Shown: piece by piece, positions 50,143 to 58,460 of the stretch
Numbering within the stretch: position 1 is the first letter of the stretch
How the letters are laid out: each line of letters starts with the position of its first letter
DNA from: Lichenicoccus sp964246745
Lineage (GTDB): Bacteria > Pseudomonadota > Alphaproteobacteria > Acetobacterales > Acetobacteraceae
DNA: 64,000 nt
Assembly (NCBI GenBank): GCA_964246745.1
Contig: CAXTRK010000002.1
Location: 124,001 to 188,000 of the forward strand
Reading direction: 5' to 3'
Program-made: the position numbers and the translations under genes
Notes under the pieces: model-generated
Databases searched by the model: none
The model's input: only the letters and a program-made list of their open reading frames with translations
Told to the model about the DNA's origin: nothing

Positions 50143-52368
50143 TTACTTGCCGGGTTTCAGGGTGAGCGCCAGCGGGGCGAACGCGCCGCCCATGACCGGA
50201 CGCGCCGTGAAGCCGTCGACGTAGCCGTTCGTCGCATCATACCAGTCGGGGAACGCCCGACCCGCTGTCGTCGTGTTTGCGTAGTTATAGACCGCCGTGA
50301 TGAGATCCGACATCAGGGGTTGGCTATTAAAGCTGACCGATGTCCACAGCTCCCAGTCCGCCTTGGCCGCATAGTTGTTGCCGACTTTCTCGGGATCGAG
50401 GAGCAGGCCGAGCGGCAGAAGCTGCGTCTGATAGAAGGCCGCCTGCTCGGCGAGGATCGAGGTGGGTATGAGATTGAGGCCGAGCAGCGTGTTGGCATAG
50501 GCGTTGTACTCGTCGCTCCAGTCCGTGTCCGCCTCGGTCAGTGTGCTGGGGCTGTAGGCGTTTGCCGCTTCCCGATAGGTGTGAAGCAGGTGGGTCCCGG
50601 CGGTATTCTGCGCCAGCTCCTCCCAGGTGCTGATGCCCTGCTCAGCCGCGTTCCGATAGGTGTTCGAGTCCCTGTTGTTGCCGGCCATCTTGGCGATCTG
50701 CGAGAAGGCGTCGATGCCCTCGATGCCCTTCAGCGCCAGGTTGACGCTGTGCGCGACAAAGCCGGCGAAATCGTCGGTCTGGTTCTGATACTGCGGATCG
50801 ACCGCGTTCGAGTAGGTGACGCCGGCCGGCACGGTATTCAGGTAATTCGCCCATTGCTTGAAGATTGCGTAATGCGCGTTGGCGTAGGTGGCCGCCTCGG
50901 CGGTGGACACGTGCTGCATGTAGGCGTCGGCCATGATCAGCATGTTGGCGGTTTCCTCGACCGGCATGTTCTCGCCGCCGCCGTCATTGTGTCCGGTCGC
51001 GTTCGGATAGGTCGCGCCGAGGTCGTGCGGCGAATAGAGCGCCGGCCACTCTCCGGATGAGGCGTAGTCGATCACCGGTTCGATCAGGTAACGGAGCAGC
51101 TCGGGGTTCATGTAGAGGAATACAGGGCTCGACGGAAACAGCACGTCCACCGTCTGCACGTTGTCGGAACTGCTGATCTCTTCGAGGAAGAGGTAAGGAT
51201 TGCTGATCGTGTTGGTGAGCTCGGTGGCGGCGAAGGCCTGCCGCAAGGTCAGTGCGGTGAGCGCCGCGTAGTCGCTGCCACCCACGGCCGTCGCCGCCGC
51301 CTTGAGTTTGGAATCCAGCGTGTCGGCACGGCTCAGCGCCGCTGTCCGGTCGTGATAGGCAAAGGCGAGCATCGCCTCGTAGGACGGGAAATATTGCGTC
51401 CACAGCGACCGGACCGAGTTGCCGAGATAGTTGATCGCCGGATCGCGCACGCGGCCGAGCAGCAGCGTGAACGGCGCCGTCGTCGCTGAAGTGACCGTGC
51501 CGAGATTCTTGGCAAAGGCGAACACCGGATAGTTGTTGTTGATCGCCCGCGGCTGGTTGGTGTCGTTGGCGCCGGTGAGCGCGCCCGTGCTCGCGAATTG
51601 CGTCCGCACGACGATATCCTGTCCGCTCTCGACGGTGAGGCCCGGAACCTGCTGCGTCGCCCAGAGCGACGTGCCCCAGTCCGCGAAGTTGCCGGTCTGG
51701 GTGAATACCTGCGGATCGGTCGGATACGCGTCCCAGGCCGCGAGGTTGCCGGTCGCCGACGTGCCGTCGCTGTTGAGCGGGATCGTCTCAGGCTTCCACG
51801 ACACCAGCGCGCTCTCGTTGCCGTTGGTCCATTCGGCGCTGATGTCGAAATACAGGCTCACCTGATGCGTGGCGCCGTCGCTGCTCTTCGCGGTGGTGAT
51901 AATGTCGGACAGCGGCATGCTGAGCCGCTTCAGGTCCGCAGCCTCGACCGGCGACAGGAAGTCGACCGTGAGATTGATGCCGCCCGCGTTGAAGGTGAAC
52001 ACCGACTGCGTGGCTGTGGTCGTGAGCGAGGTCTGCGTCATCGTCGTGAGCGTCGGTGACGTGGCCGGCAGGACGGGATCGCCGAGAAAGAGATAAGGCT
52101 TGTTGTCGATATAGGCGATGCCGGTGATTGCCTTGACCGTGCCGTCCCAGTGCTGCGGCCAGGTGCCCGGGAGTATCCCGGTGCTGTTGTTCAACCAGAC
52201 GTTCACATAAGGGCCGCGGGTGACGAGCGGCGCCGCGGGTGGATGGATCGGCGTGAATATTGTCTGCGCGGTCGCCGCCTGCCGCCAGCCGAGTGCCGCA
52301 GTGGCAACGACAGACAAGAAGACCGCGCGCGACAAGGCCAACGGATGCGAACCCGTTCTCGTTTTCAT
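50143..52368 (-). CDS. Exported GtaA-like glutaminase family protein
   Basis: A 741-aa exported protein resembling the fungal-type glutaminase A family (DUF4965/DUF5127/DUF1793 architecture). A signal peptide covers about residues 1-38 (ending AATAQ). Typical segments are NVWLNNSTGILPGTWPQHWDG, VSLYFDISAEWTNGN, a central (alpha/alpha)6-like domain with GEWPALYSPHDLGATYPNA and ENMPVEETANMLIMADAY, and the final TARPVMGGAFAPLAL. The ATG at 52368 is preferred because GGAGG lies 8 bases before it; an ATG at 52374 would be too close. Activity on glutamine is inferred; glycoside-hydrolase-like activity is the alternative. Confidence 0.72.
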   Translation of the reverse strand: MKTRTGSHPLALSRAVFLSVVATAALGWRQAATAQTIFTPIHPPAAPLVTRGPYVNVWLNNSTGILPGTWPQHWDGTVKAITGIAYIDNKPYLFLGDPVLPATSPTLTTMTQTSLTTTATQSVFTFNAGGINLTVDFLSPVEAADLKRLSMPLSDIITTAKSSDGATHQVSLYFDISAEWTNGNESALVSWKPETIPLNSDGTSATGNLAAWDAYPTDPQVFTQTGNFADWGTSLWATQQVPGLTVESGQDIVVRTQFASTGALTGANDTNQPRAINNNYPVFAFAKNLGTVTSATTAPFTLLLGRVRDPAINYLGNSVRSLWTQYFPSYEAMLAFAYHDRTAALSRADTLDSKLKAAATAVGGSDYAALTALTLRQAFAATELTNTISNPYLFLEEISSSDNVQTVDVLFPSSPVFLYMNPELLRYLIEPVIDYASSGEWPALYSPHDLGATYPNATGHNDGGGENMPVEETANMLIMADAYMQHVSTAEAATYANAHYAIFKQWANYLNTVPAGVTYSNAVDPQYQNQTDDFAGFVAHSVNLALKGIEGIDAFSQIAKMAGNNRDSNTYRNAAEQGISTWEELAQNTAGTHLLHTYREAANAYSPSTLTEADTDWSDEYNAYANTLLGLNLIPTSILAEQAAFYQTQLLPLGLLLDPEKVGNNYAAKADWELWTSVSFNSQPLMSDLITAVYNYANTTTAGRAFPDWYDATNGYVDGFTARPVMGGAFAPLALTLKPGK

Positions 52369-52716
52369 CGACATAACCTCCAAGGAAACGATTGCAAAAA
52401 TGCGCCCGCGCGCTCCGTCTCAGGAGTGAGCGGGAATTTTCTCTGGCCTAAGCCACGTTCCAGCATGTCACGATTGGTATTGATCGCCGTCTCGACGTGA
52501 GGCCACCTCGTCGCTGACCAAGTCGTTGCGAGCTACGGCGCATGCCACGTTTCTCCCTTGTATCGGTCCTTTTTGAACCGGCTTGGCCAGCAACAAAGCC
52601 GGCATTACTCAGACATAAAGTAGGTGTCCGTTGGTGGGAATCGGCTTCCGCAGCAGGATTGATCACTTTTTTACGAGTGGCATCCTAATGGCGCCGCAAA
52701 ACCCGCCGCTCCGCGA
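52369..52716. other. Intergenic region upstream of the glutaminase-like gene
   Basis: About 348 bases without a recognisable gene, holding the promoter of the glutaminase-like gene and the 3' end of the RTX-like gene. A hairpin-forming inverted repeat CCGGCTT/AAGCCGG lies at 52578-52584 and 52596-52602, preceded by a short T run (52571-52574). No convincing -35/-10 pair could be picked out. Confidence 0.4.
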
Positions 52717-52733
52717 TCATAAAAAGGCGGAGC
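52708..52733 (-). terminator. Hairpin overlapping the RTX-like gene stop
   Basis: On the minus strand GCTCCGC (52733-52727) pairs with GCGGAGC (52714-52708), enclosing the stop codon in the loop, and a GGGTTTTG stretch follows shortly after. The arrangement fits a terminator for the RTX-like gene. Confidence 0.42.
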
Positions 52734-54570
52734 CTGCCTCGACCTTGATGCCGTCGAGCAGGATGGTTGCTCCGGACGACAGGGTGAACAGCGTCCCAGA
52801 CGCTTCCTGTGTGGCGGCGCCGAGCTGCTGGCCTCCGGTGGCCAGATGGTCGATGCCGGTCCGGAAGCCGTGGATCTCCATACTCCCGCCAGTTCCGGCC
52901 GTGAACAGATCCGCAAGCCCGCTGCCGCCCCAGATCTGGTCATTGCCGCCGCCGCCGAGCACGCTTGCGGTGCCGGTGCCGGTGTCGATCACCGAGCCGC
53001 CCGAGCCGGCGGTCACCAGATCGGCGCCGGCGCCGAGAAAGAAGGTGGTCTCGCCGGACGTGTTGCCGCCGAGCAGTGTCTCGTTGCCGGCGGCCGCGAT
53101 CAGGTAGGCGCCGCCGCTCGCGGCCCCGGTGAGGGTGTCGCCGTTGCCGCCCGCGTCGAGCACGGTGCCGGCGCCGGTGGCGAGCAGCGTGTTGTGCCCC
53201 AGGCTGCCGCCGCCGTACCAGCCGCCGCCGGCGCCAGCGTGGATGGTGCAGGAACCAGCGCCGCCGATCACATCGGCATAGTCCTGGCCGCCCTGGTAGG
53301 AGAGGCCGCCAGCGCCCCCGAACACGCTCTCTTGCGCGCCGCCGCCGACGGTGGCCGACCCCGAGCCCATCACCAGGATGCCGCCGCCGCCCGCGTCATC
53401 GATGTTGCCGGCGCCGCCGAAGACCGTCGTCGTGGCGTTCGCGCCGGTGATGATGGTGTTGCCGGCGCCCGCGCAGACCAAGGCATCGGCGCCAGAGAGA
53501 GCGATGCCGTTGCCGCCGGCGCCGAACACGGTGTCGCCGTTGCCGGTCGTGGTCAGACTGGCCCCCGCCGCGACGTTGAAGGCAAAATTGTTCGCGGCAA
53601 GGGAAAGCTGCATCGCGCCGTCGGCGTCGATCACGGTGCCGACCTGCGCCAGCAGTGCGTGGGTCACGCTGTTGCTGATCTGCGTCTGCTGCTGACCGGG
53701 AGTGGGACAGGTGATCTGATAGGTGTCCGAGCCACCCGGCGCCTGGGTCTGGATCGTGCAGCCGTTGAGCCCGCCCGCCTCATTCTCGCTGACCGCGAAA
53801 CCGCTGATCTGCGACATGGAGATACCGAGATCGTCATGCGCGCCGCCGGCGTCGTAACCGTTCCACATCGTGCTCAGAAAGCTGCCGCCATCGACCGGCA
53901 CGTTCCAGAACTGGCTGCCGAGAGTGGAGACGGTCTCGGCGTAGGCGTCGGGCTGGCTGCGCAGCGCTGCCGCTTGCTGGAGCAGTTGCGTGTCCTGGGC
54001 GGGATTGCTGGTGATGTTGAAGAGGACGTTGCCGTTCGCCATGTCGGACGGGACCGGCTGCGCCGACTCGCTCTGCTGTATCTGCGACATGACGACATAC
54101 TGGTTGTCGCCCGACTTGCCTTCGCTGGCGAACTCGGTGGCCACCGCCTGTTCAAGCGTATAGCCGCTCAAACCACCCGAGTAGATCGGGCCGAGCTGCG
54201 GGTCGGTCCAATGTCCCATCTCGTAGGCCAGCAGCCCGACGAAAACTCCCGCCGGGGTGATCAGCTCGGTCTGACCGGGCGTGGCGCTGCCTCCCTCGGC
54301 AACCAACTGCTGATCGTCGTAGCTCGACAGGGCAGCGATATTGATGACGGCGGAGTGGTAGCTCGAACTGGCGCCGTTGCCGGCGCCGGTCTGGAGCGCG
54401 ATTTGCGCCGTGCCGCCGTCCGCAAGCGGGAGCGCGTCGAGCTGATTGATCTGCGACTGCAAGGTCGGCGAGCGATTGATCAGAGCGACCACGTCGTCGA
54501 GGAAGGCGGCCGGCACGCTCGCGGCGATCCCCCGGAAGATTGGATCATTGGTCGAGATCGCGGTAGGCAT
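52717..54570 (-). CDS. RTX-like beta-roll protein with degenerate metalloprotease-like site
   Basis: A 617-aa protein. The C-terminal ~270 residues are Gly/Ala/Asp-rich imperfect nonapeptide-like repeats (GNGDTVFGAGGNG, GAGNIDDAGGGG, GGGGNDQIWGGSG), the beta-roll type of type I secreted proteins, ending in a short uncleaved C-terminal signal-like segment. The N-terminal domain has LLAYEMGHWTD at residues 114-124. This looks like an HExxH zinc site in which the first His is Tyr116, so protease activity is doubtful. There is no N-terminal signal peptide, as expected for type I export, but no HlyB/HlyD/TolC genes are nearby. An ATG at 54594 would add eight residues. Confidence 0.68.
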   Translation of the reverse strand: MPTAISTNDPIFRGIAASVPAAFLDDVVALINRSPTLQSQINQLDALPLADGGTAQIALQTGAGNGASSSYHSAVINIAALSSYDDQQLVAEGGSATPGQTELITPAGVFVGLLAYEMGHWTDPQLGPIYSGGLSGYTLEQAVATEFASEGKSGDNQYVVMSQIQQSESAQPVPSDMANGNVLFNITSNPAQDTQLLQQAAALRSQPDAYAETVSTLGSQFWNVPVDGGSFLSTMWNGYDAGGAHDDLGISMSQISGFAVSENEAGGLNGCTIQTQAPGGSDTYQITCPTPGQQQTQISNSVTHALLAQVGTVIDADGAMQLSLAANNFAFNVAAGASLTTTGNGDTVFGAGGNGIALSGADALVCAGAGNTIITGANATTTVFGGAGNIDDAGGGGILVMGSGSATVGGGAQESVFGGAGGLSYQGGQDYADVIGGAGSCTIHAGAGGGWYGGGSLGHNTLLATGAGTVLDAGGNGDTLTGAASGGAYLIAAAGNETLLGGNTSGETTFFLGAGADLVTAGSGGSVIDTGTGTASVLGGGGNDQIWGGSGLADLFTAGTGGSMEIHGFRTGIDHLATGGQQLGAATQEASGTLFTLSSGATILLDGIKVEAGSAFL

Positions 54571-54711
54571 GATCACGTATCCCTTGGGCGGCATCCCGCC
54601 GCCGACCGAGATATCGAACAATGCCGGATTGGGCGCAACGGTTGGGCGGCATCTAAACGTCGCCTTTAAGCGAGCAAACGATTTTTTTATACCGACTGGG
54701 AGCTCGGCCTG

Positions 54712-55587
54712 GTGATTGTCGATCGACGCGCTGGAATCATGCAGCTTTGCCGCGAGAGCGCGCGGCCGCTGCTGATCCTGCTGTGCTGGGACTTCGTTGT
54801 TGTTGCAACATTCAAGCTCGCGCATCGATCCTGGATGGATCAGCCAATTCCATCTCTGGCGCTGGTCGGTTCGGTGCTCGTGCTGTTCATGAGCGTGCGC
54901 AACAATGCCGCCTACGGACGCTGGTGGGAGGCGCGCACGCTTTGGGGCGCCGTGGTCAACAATGCCCGCTCGTTCTCGCGTCAGACCGATACGCTAGCCC
55001 ACGGCGAGCGCGATCTGACGCGCGCGATGATCGCCTATGTCCACGCCTTGCGCGGTACGTTGAGCGGGTCGGACACCTCCGCCGCCGTCGAAAGACTCCT
55101 GACGGTCCAGTTCACCGCCCGCCTGCCGACGCAGTGCAATCCGGCGAACGCGATCCTGGCCGAGATCGGACGCGGCATTGCCGCACGCGTCCGCGAGCGT
55201 GGCATCGACGGCGCCGAGCACGCCGCCATCGACCGCATTCTTTCCGACCTGGCCAACGCGCAAGGCGGCCTTGAGCGCATCCTGCGCACGCCGCTTGCGA
55301 TCCAGTTCTCGCTGCTGCCGGGACTGATCACGCGTCTGTTCTGCATCCTGCTGCCGCTCTCGCTGGTTCAGGAATTGGGCTGGGTCACACCGCTGGGTTC
55401 GACCCTGCTCGGCTTTCTGTTCGTTGCCCTCGACCGGATCGGCGCCGATCTTGAAAGCCCGTTCGCGCCCAGCGTGCATGCGCTGCCCATGCAGGCGATC
55501 ACACGCACGATCGAAATCGATCTGCTCGCTTCGATCGGCGAGACGCCGCCCCCGCCGATCGAAGCGAGCCGCGGCGTGCTGCCGTGA
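54712..55587 (+). CDS. Bestrophin-like (UPF0187/YneE) membrane protein
   Basis: A 291-aa membrane protein of the bacterial bestrophin family, pentameric ion channels. The signature is VRNNAAYGRWWEARTLWGAVVNNAR, with N-terminal membrane helices before it and a C-terminal membrane pair followed by DRIGADLESPFAP, where the acidic patch corresponds to the family's ion-sensing region. The GTG at 54712 gives a short N terminus. It is divergent from the RTX-like gene, and the 141 bases between must hold both promoters. Confidence 0.82.
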   Translation: MIVDRRAGIMQLCRESARPLLILLCWDFVVVATFKLAHRSWMDQPIPSLALVGSVLVLFMSVRNNAAYGRWWEARTLWGAVVNNARSFSRQTDTLAHGERDLTRAMIAYVHALRGTLSGSDTSAAVERLLTVQFTARLPTQCNPANAILAEIGRGIAARVRERGIDGAEHAAIDRILSDLANAQGGLERILRTPLAIQFSLLPGLITRLFCILLPLSLVQELGWVTPLGSTLLGFLFVALDRIGADLESPFAPSVHALPMQAITRTIEIDLLASIGETPPPPIEASRGVLP

Positions 55588-55655
55588 ACCCACTCTATCA
55601 ATGTGCTAAGCAGATTCCGGTTGCTTGACCAACGCGCTGGTTTAGCGATTCGGGT

Positions 55656-56055
55656 GTGTGGGACATGGGTAGCAAATCTCCGGTTGAAGCGAGCGAGGAA
55701 CAGCGGGTCGGCTTGGCGGCGCTCGCGGGTTCACGTGATCGCGGGGGGGCGGACAGGGCACGCGCGGTGCTGCTGACGCTGTCGGGTTGGACCAGCGCGC
55801 GGATCGCCGAGGCGTTCGGTGTGCGCGAAGACACGGTTCGCCTGTGGCGCAGCGATTTCAGCCGGGACGGTGTCGAAGCATTGAGGGCGACCATCGCGCC
55901 CGGACCGCCGCCGGTGAAGAGTACAACGGCATTGCGCGTGGTCACGCCCTTGCTCGAAGAGCCGGTGACGGATCGGCCGAACTGGACACTTGCCCGCCTG
56001 CGCGCCGCAATCGAAGCGCGCGACGGTATTCGCATCAGCCGCTCGCAGTTGTCTG
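55656..56055 (+). pseudogene. IS630-family transposase, N-terminal fragment
   Basis: The first ~130 codons of an IS630-type transposase: a helix-turn-helix region (WTSARIAEAFGVREDTVRLW) and the DRPNWTLARLRAAIEARDGI segment that precedes the DDE domain. The reading frame continues only as antisense of an IS5-family fragment, so the homology stops near 56055. The true start is probably the ATG at 55665. The matching C-terminal part is found at 57195-57425, 1.1 kb away, so the element was split. Confidence 0.8.
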
Positions 56056-56065
56056 GGGCGCATCC

Positions 56066-56257
56066 TCAATTGAGCCATACAGTTATGGCAGCGAGGGGTT
56101 CGAGCACTCGCTTGTTGGCATCGAATGCTTTGTCGGCGATTAGCGTCTCACCGTGTATGCCGGGCAGCAACGCGTCGGCTCCGACCGGGTCATGGGCTTG
56201 CCCGCTTGTCAGGAAGAAGCTGACCGTATTGCCTAGCGCGTCGACCAAGGTGTGAAT
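56066..56257 (-). pseudogene. IS5-family transposase fragment
   Basis: About 60 codons on the minus strand match the DDE core of an IS5-family (IS1031/IS427-like) transposase: IHTLVDALGNTVSFFLTSGQ, then AHDPVGADALLPG, and ETLIADKAFDANKRVLEPLAA. Both ends are lost, with similarity fading before 56257 and after about 56095. It lies directly against the broken IS630 fragment in the opposite orientation. Confidence 0.75.
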
Positions 56258-56352
56258 CCTGATGCTGGCAAGTCGAACAGAAAGCTGCTGACAAGGTAAG
56301 GGAAACGCATTACATTGTGTGGCATCGTTCGGTCGCCTGTGAGGGGTAAGCT

Positions 56353-56676
56353 ATGCCAGTTGTCGAAGAGTTCTGCACCATTACTGCCAAGGGGCAGACA
56401 ACAGTGCCCAGAGCCGTTCGCCAGGCGCTTGGGGTGGGATATGGCGGTCGCATCGCCTTTCGTGTGGAGGGGCACAGCGTCACCGTGCATGCCTTGCCGG
56501 AGGAAAATGCCTCTGACCCGGCTCTGGCTCCCTTCCTTGCCTTATTGGAGGCCGATATTGCCGGTCGGCCGGCAAGCACGGTGCTACCGCTCACGTCCGC
56601 CCTGGCGAGCCGTATGGAGGCACTGACGGGTGAAGCGGACCCTGACGCACCAATCGAGGGCGAGGTGGCGCTGTAG
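56353..56676 (+). CDS. prlF: PrlF-type antitoxin (AbrB/SpoVT fold)
   Basis: A 107-aa antitoxin and DNA-binding autoregulator of the PrlF (SohA) type. The N-terminal swapped-hairpin AbrB-like domain is clear in TITAKGQTTVPRAVRQALGV and GGRIAFRVEGHSVTVHAL; the C-terminal ~50 residues would bind and neutralise the toxin. GAGGGG precedes the ATG. It is followed after 3 bases by the YhaV toxin gene, and the pair lies inside the split IS630 remnant. Confidence 0.9.
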   Translation: MPVVEEFCTITAKGQTTVPRAVRQALGVGYGGRIAFRVEGHSVTVHALPEENASDPALAPFLALLEADIAGRPASTVLPLTSALASRMEALTGEADPDAPIEGEVAL

Positions 56677-56679
56677 CCG

Positions 56680-57177
56680 ATGCTGGAACAACACGGCTGG
56701 AGCCTTCATGCCCACCCGCTTTTTCTGGACCAGGTGGAGCGTTTGCTGGCGGCCGTGAAGCGGGCCAAACGGTCGGACCCGGAAGGATGGCAGAGCAAGT
56801 CCGACACGCGGCTGTTGGCGGCAATTCGTGGGCTCATCCTGGACCGTATTCCCCGCGATCCGCTGGCGCCGGAGTTCCGCCAGGGCAACATGCTGGGGCG
56901 GGAACACAGGCATTGGTTCCGGGCCAAGTTCGCCGGCAACCGGTTTCGGTTGTTTTTCCGGGCTGACTCGCAGGGGCGAGTGATCGTGTACGCATGGGTC
57001 AACGACCGTGACACGCTGCGCAAGGCCGGGGCAGGGACCGATCCATATGCCGTGTTCGGGCGCATGCTGGCCAGTGGCAACCCACCCGACAATTGGCCCG
57101 CGCTGCTGTCGGCGGCAGCCGAGATTGATGCGCAGCGACGGTTCAGCGCCGCCGAGGACGATCCAGAAGGCACCTGA
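56680..57177 (+). CDS. yhaV: YhaV-type toxin (RelE-superfamily endoribonuclease)
   Basis: A 165-aa toxin of the YhaV family, an endoribonuclease that inhibits translation when unbound. Family wording: HGWSLHAHPLFLDQVERL at the N terminus, REHRHWFRAKFAGNRFRLFF with the conserved His/Arg residues, and YAWVNDRDTLRKAG. Its length matches active YhaV, so the pair looks intact. With prlF it forms a type II toxin-antitoxin operon. Confidence 0.9.
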   Translation: MLEQHGWSLHAHPLFLDQVERLLAAVKRAKRSDPEGWQSKSDTRLLAAIRGLILDRIPRDPLAPEFRQGNMLGREHRHWFRAKFAGNRFRLFFRADSQGRVIVYAWVNDRDTLRKAGAGTDPYAVFGRMLASGNPPDNWPALLSAAAEIDAQRRFSAAEDDPEGT

Positions 57178-57194
57178 GTTGACACTTAGGGAGA

Positions 57195-57425
57195 GCCTGC
57201 TTCCTCTTCACGCGCCGCCTCATCGTCCATACCAGCCCCACCAAGCGCAGCAGCGACTTCGTGGCCCATCTGGAACAACTCGACGATCTTTACTTTCCCA
57301 AACCCGGCAGAGTCGCCAAGCCGGTCGTGATGGTCGAGGACAATGGGCCGATCCACGTCAGCAAACTTTCCCTCGCAGCCCTGGCCGCTCGCTCGCATTG
57401 GCTCACGGTCGAGTGGCTGTCTCGC
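57195..57425 (+). pseudogene. IS630-family transposase, C-terminal fragment
   Basis: A stretch of about 75 codons encodes part of an IS630 DDE domain: FVAHLEQLDDLYFPKPGR, VVMVEDNGPIHVSKLSLAAL with the catalytic Asp, and RSHWLTVEWL. The normal continuation with the final Glu is missing, and the sequence runs into the end of egtD. It is the likely other half of the fragment at 55656-56055. Confidence 0.75.
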
Positions 57426-57455
57426 CGTCGCGTTGGCCAAGTCACGAATTTCTGC

Positions 57456-58442
57456 TTAGGCCGCGACCAGACGGTGCATCCCGAAGCGTCCCTCTGGATC
57501 GGTCCAGAACCCATCCGGCCGCCAGCCGGCGCGGGCCGCGAGGGCGAGAAAGCCCTCCCTGGTGTGCTTGTAGCTGCTCTCGGTGTGGACGGTCTCGCCA
57601 GCGGCAAAGCTGATCTTGTGGCCGGCAACCTGGATCACCTGCGGCAGCCGGCTCACCAGATGCATCTCGATGCGGCTTTCCCGGTCATTCCAGACCGCGC
57701 GATGCGCAAACAGTTCCGGGTCGAACCTGGCCTTGGTCAAGCGGCCCGCGTGACGCAGGATGTTGCGGTTGAAGGCGGCGGTCACGCCAGCGGCGTCATC
57801 ATAGGCGGGTAGCAGGATCGCGGGGTCCTTGCGCAGGTCGGTGCCGATGATGAAGCGCGCCGCCAAGTCGCCAGAGAGGTCACGTCGCGCCTGGCGCAGG
57901 AAGGCAATGACCATGGGCGGTTCGAAATTGCCGATCGTCGAGCCCGGAAAGAAGCCGAGCCGCGGACGATGCGGTCCGACATCCGGCAGATCAAGCTGCT
58001 GTGTGAAATCCGCAGCGACCGGACAGACTTCAAGGCCGGGATGGCTGGTCTTCATGCGCGCCTGCAATGACGCGAGCGCGGGTCCGGCGATGTCGATCGG
58101 CATATAGCAGGACAGGCGGCCAGAAGCCGCGTCCAGCAGCCTTGCCGCCTTGCTCTCCTCGCTGGCGCCATACTCCACCAACACGCTGCCCGCGGCGGCG
58201 CCGTCGACCAGTGCCGCCGCATGCGCGCGCAGCAGCGACATCTCCGCGCGAGTGACGTAGTATTCGGCGAGGCCGGTGATCTGGCCGAACAGGGCGCAGC
58301 CGGTCTCATCGTAGAATAATCGCGATGGCAGCGTCTTGGGCGACGCTCTCAGACCCGCCAGGATATCGATGACGTCGGCGGAGGCGCCACGGGGTTGGCT
58401 TGCCTGGGGCGCGGAGCGCAGGCCGAGGGGCGATGTGTCCAT
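57456..58442 (-). CDS. egtD: L-histidine N-alpha-methyltransferase EgtD
   Basis: A 328-aa SAM-dependent methyltransferase that converts histidine to hercynine, the first step of ergothioneine synthesis. Family markers are LPSRLFYDETGCALFGQIT, EYYVTRAEMSLL, EYGASEESKAARLL, GFFPGSTIGNFEP, FNRNILRHAG and a C-terminal ETVHTESSYKHT segment that closes over the substrate. It follows egtB after 18 bases on the same strand. The IS630 remnant ends 30 bases beyond its stop without damaging it. Confidence 0.92.
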   Translation of the reverse strand: MDTSPLGLRSAPQASQPRGASADVIDILAGLRASPKTLPSRLFYDETGCALFGQITGLAEYYVTRAEMSLLRAHAAALVDGAAAGSVLVEYGASEESKAARLLDAASGRLSCYMPIDIAGPALASLQARMKTSHPGLEVCPVAADFTQQLDLPDVGPHRPRLGFFPGSTIGNFEPPMVIAFLRQARRDLSGDLAARFIIGTDLRKDPAILLPAYDDAAGVTAAFNRNILRHAGRLTKARFDPELFAHRAVWNDRESRIEMHLVSRLPQVIQVAGHKISFAAGETVHTESSYKHTREGFLALAARAGWRPDGFWTDPEGRFGMHRLVAA

Positions 58443-58460
58443 GATGCGAAGGGTTCCGAT

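Noticed and set aside
52717..54570. Reading the RTX-like protein as an active zinc metalloprotease.
   Set aside because: The first His of HExxH is Tyr, and the beta-roll repeats do not follow GGxGxDxUx cleanly, so activity is not supported.
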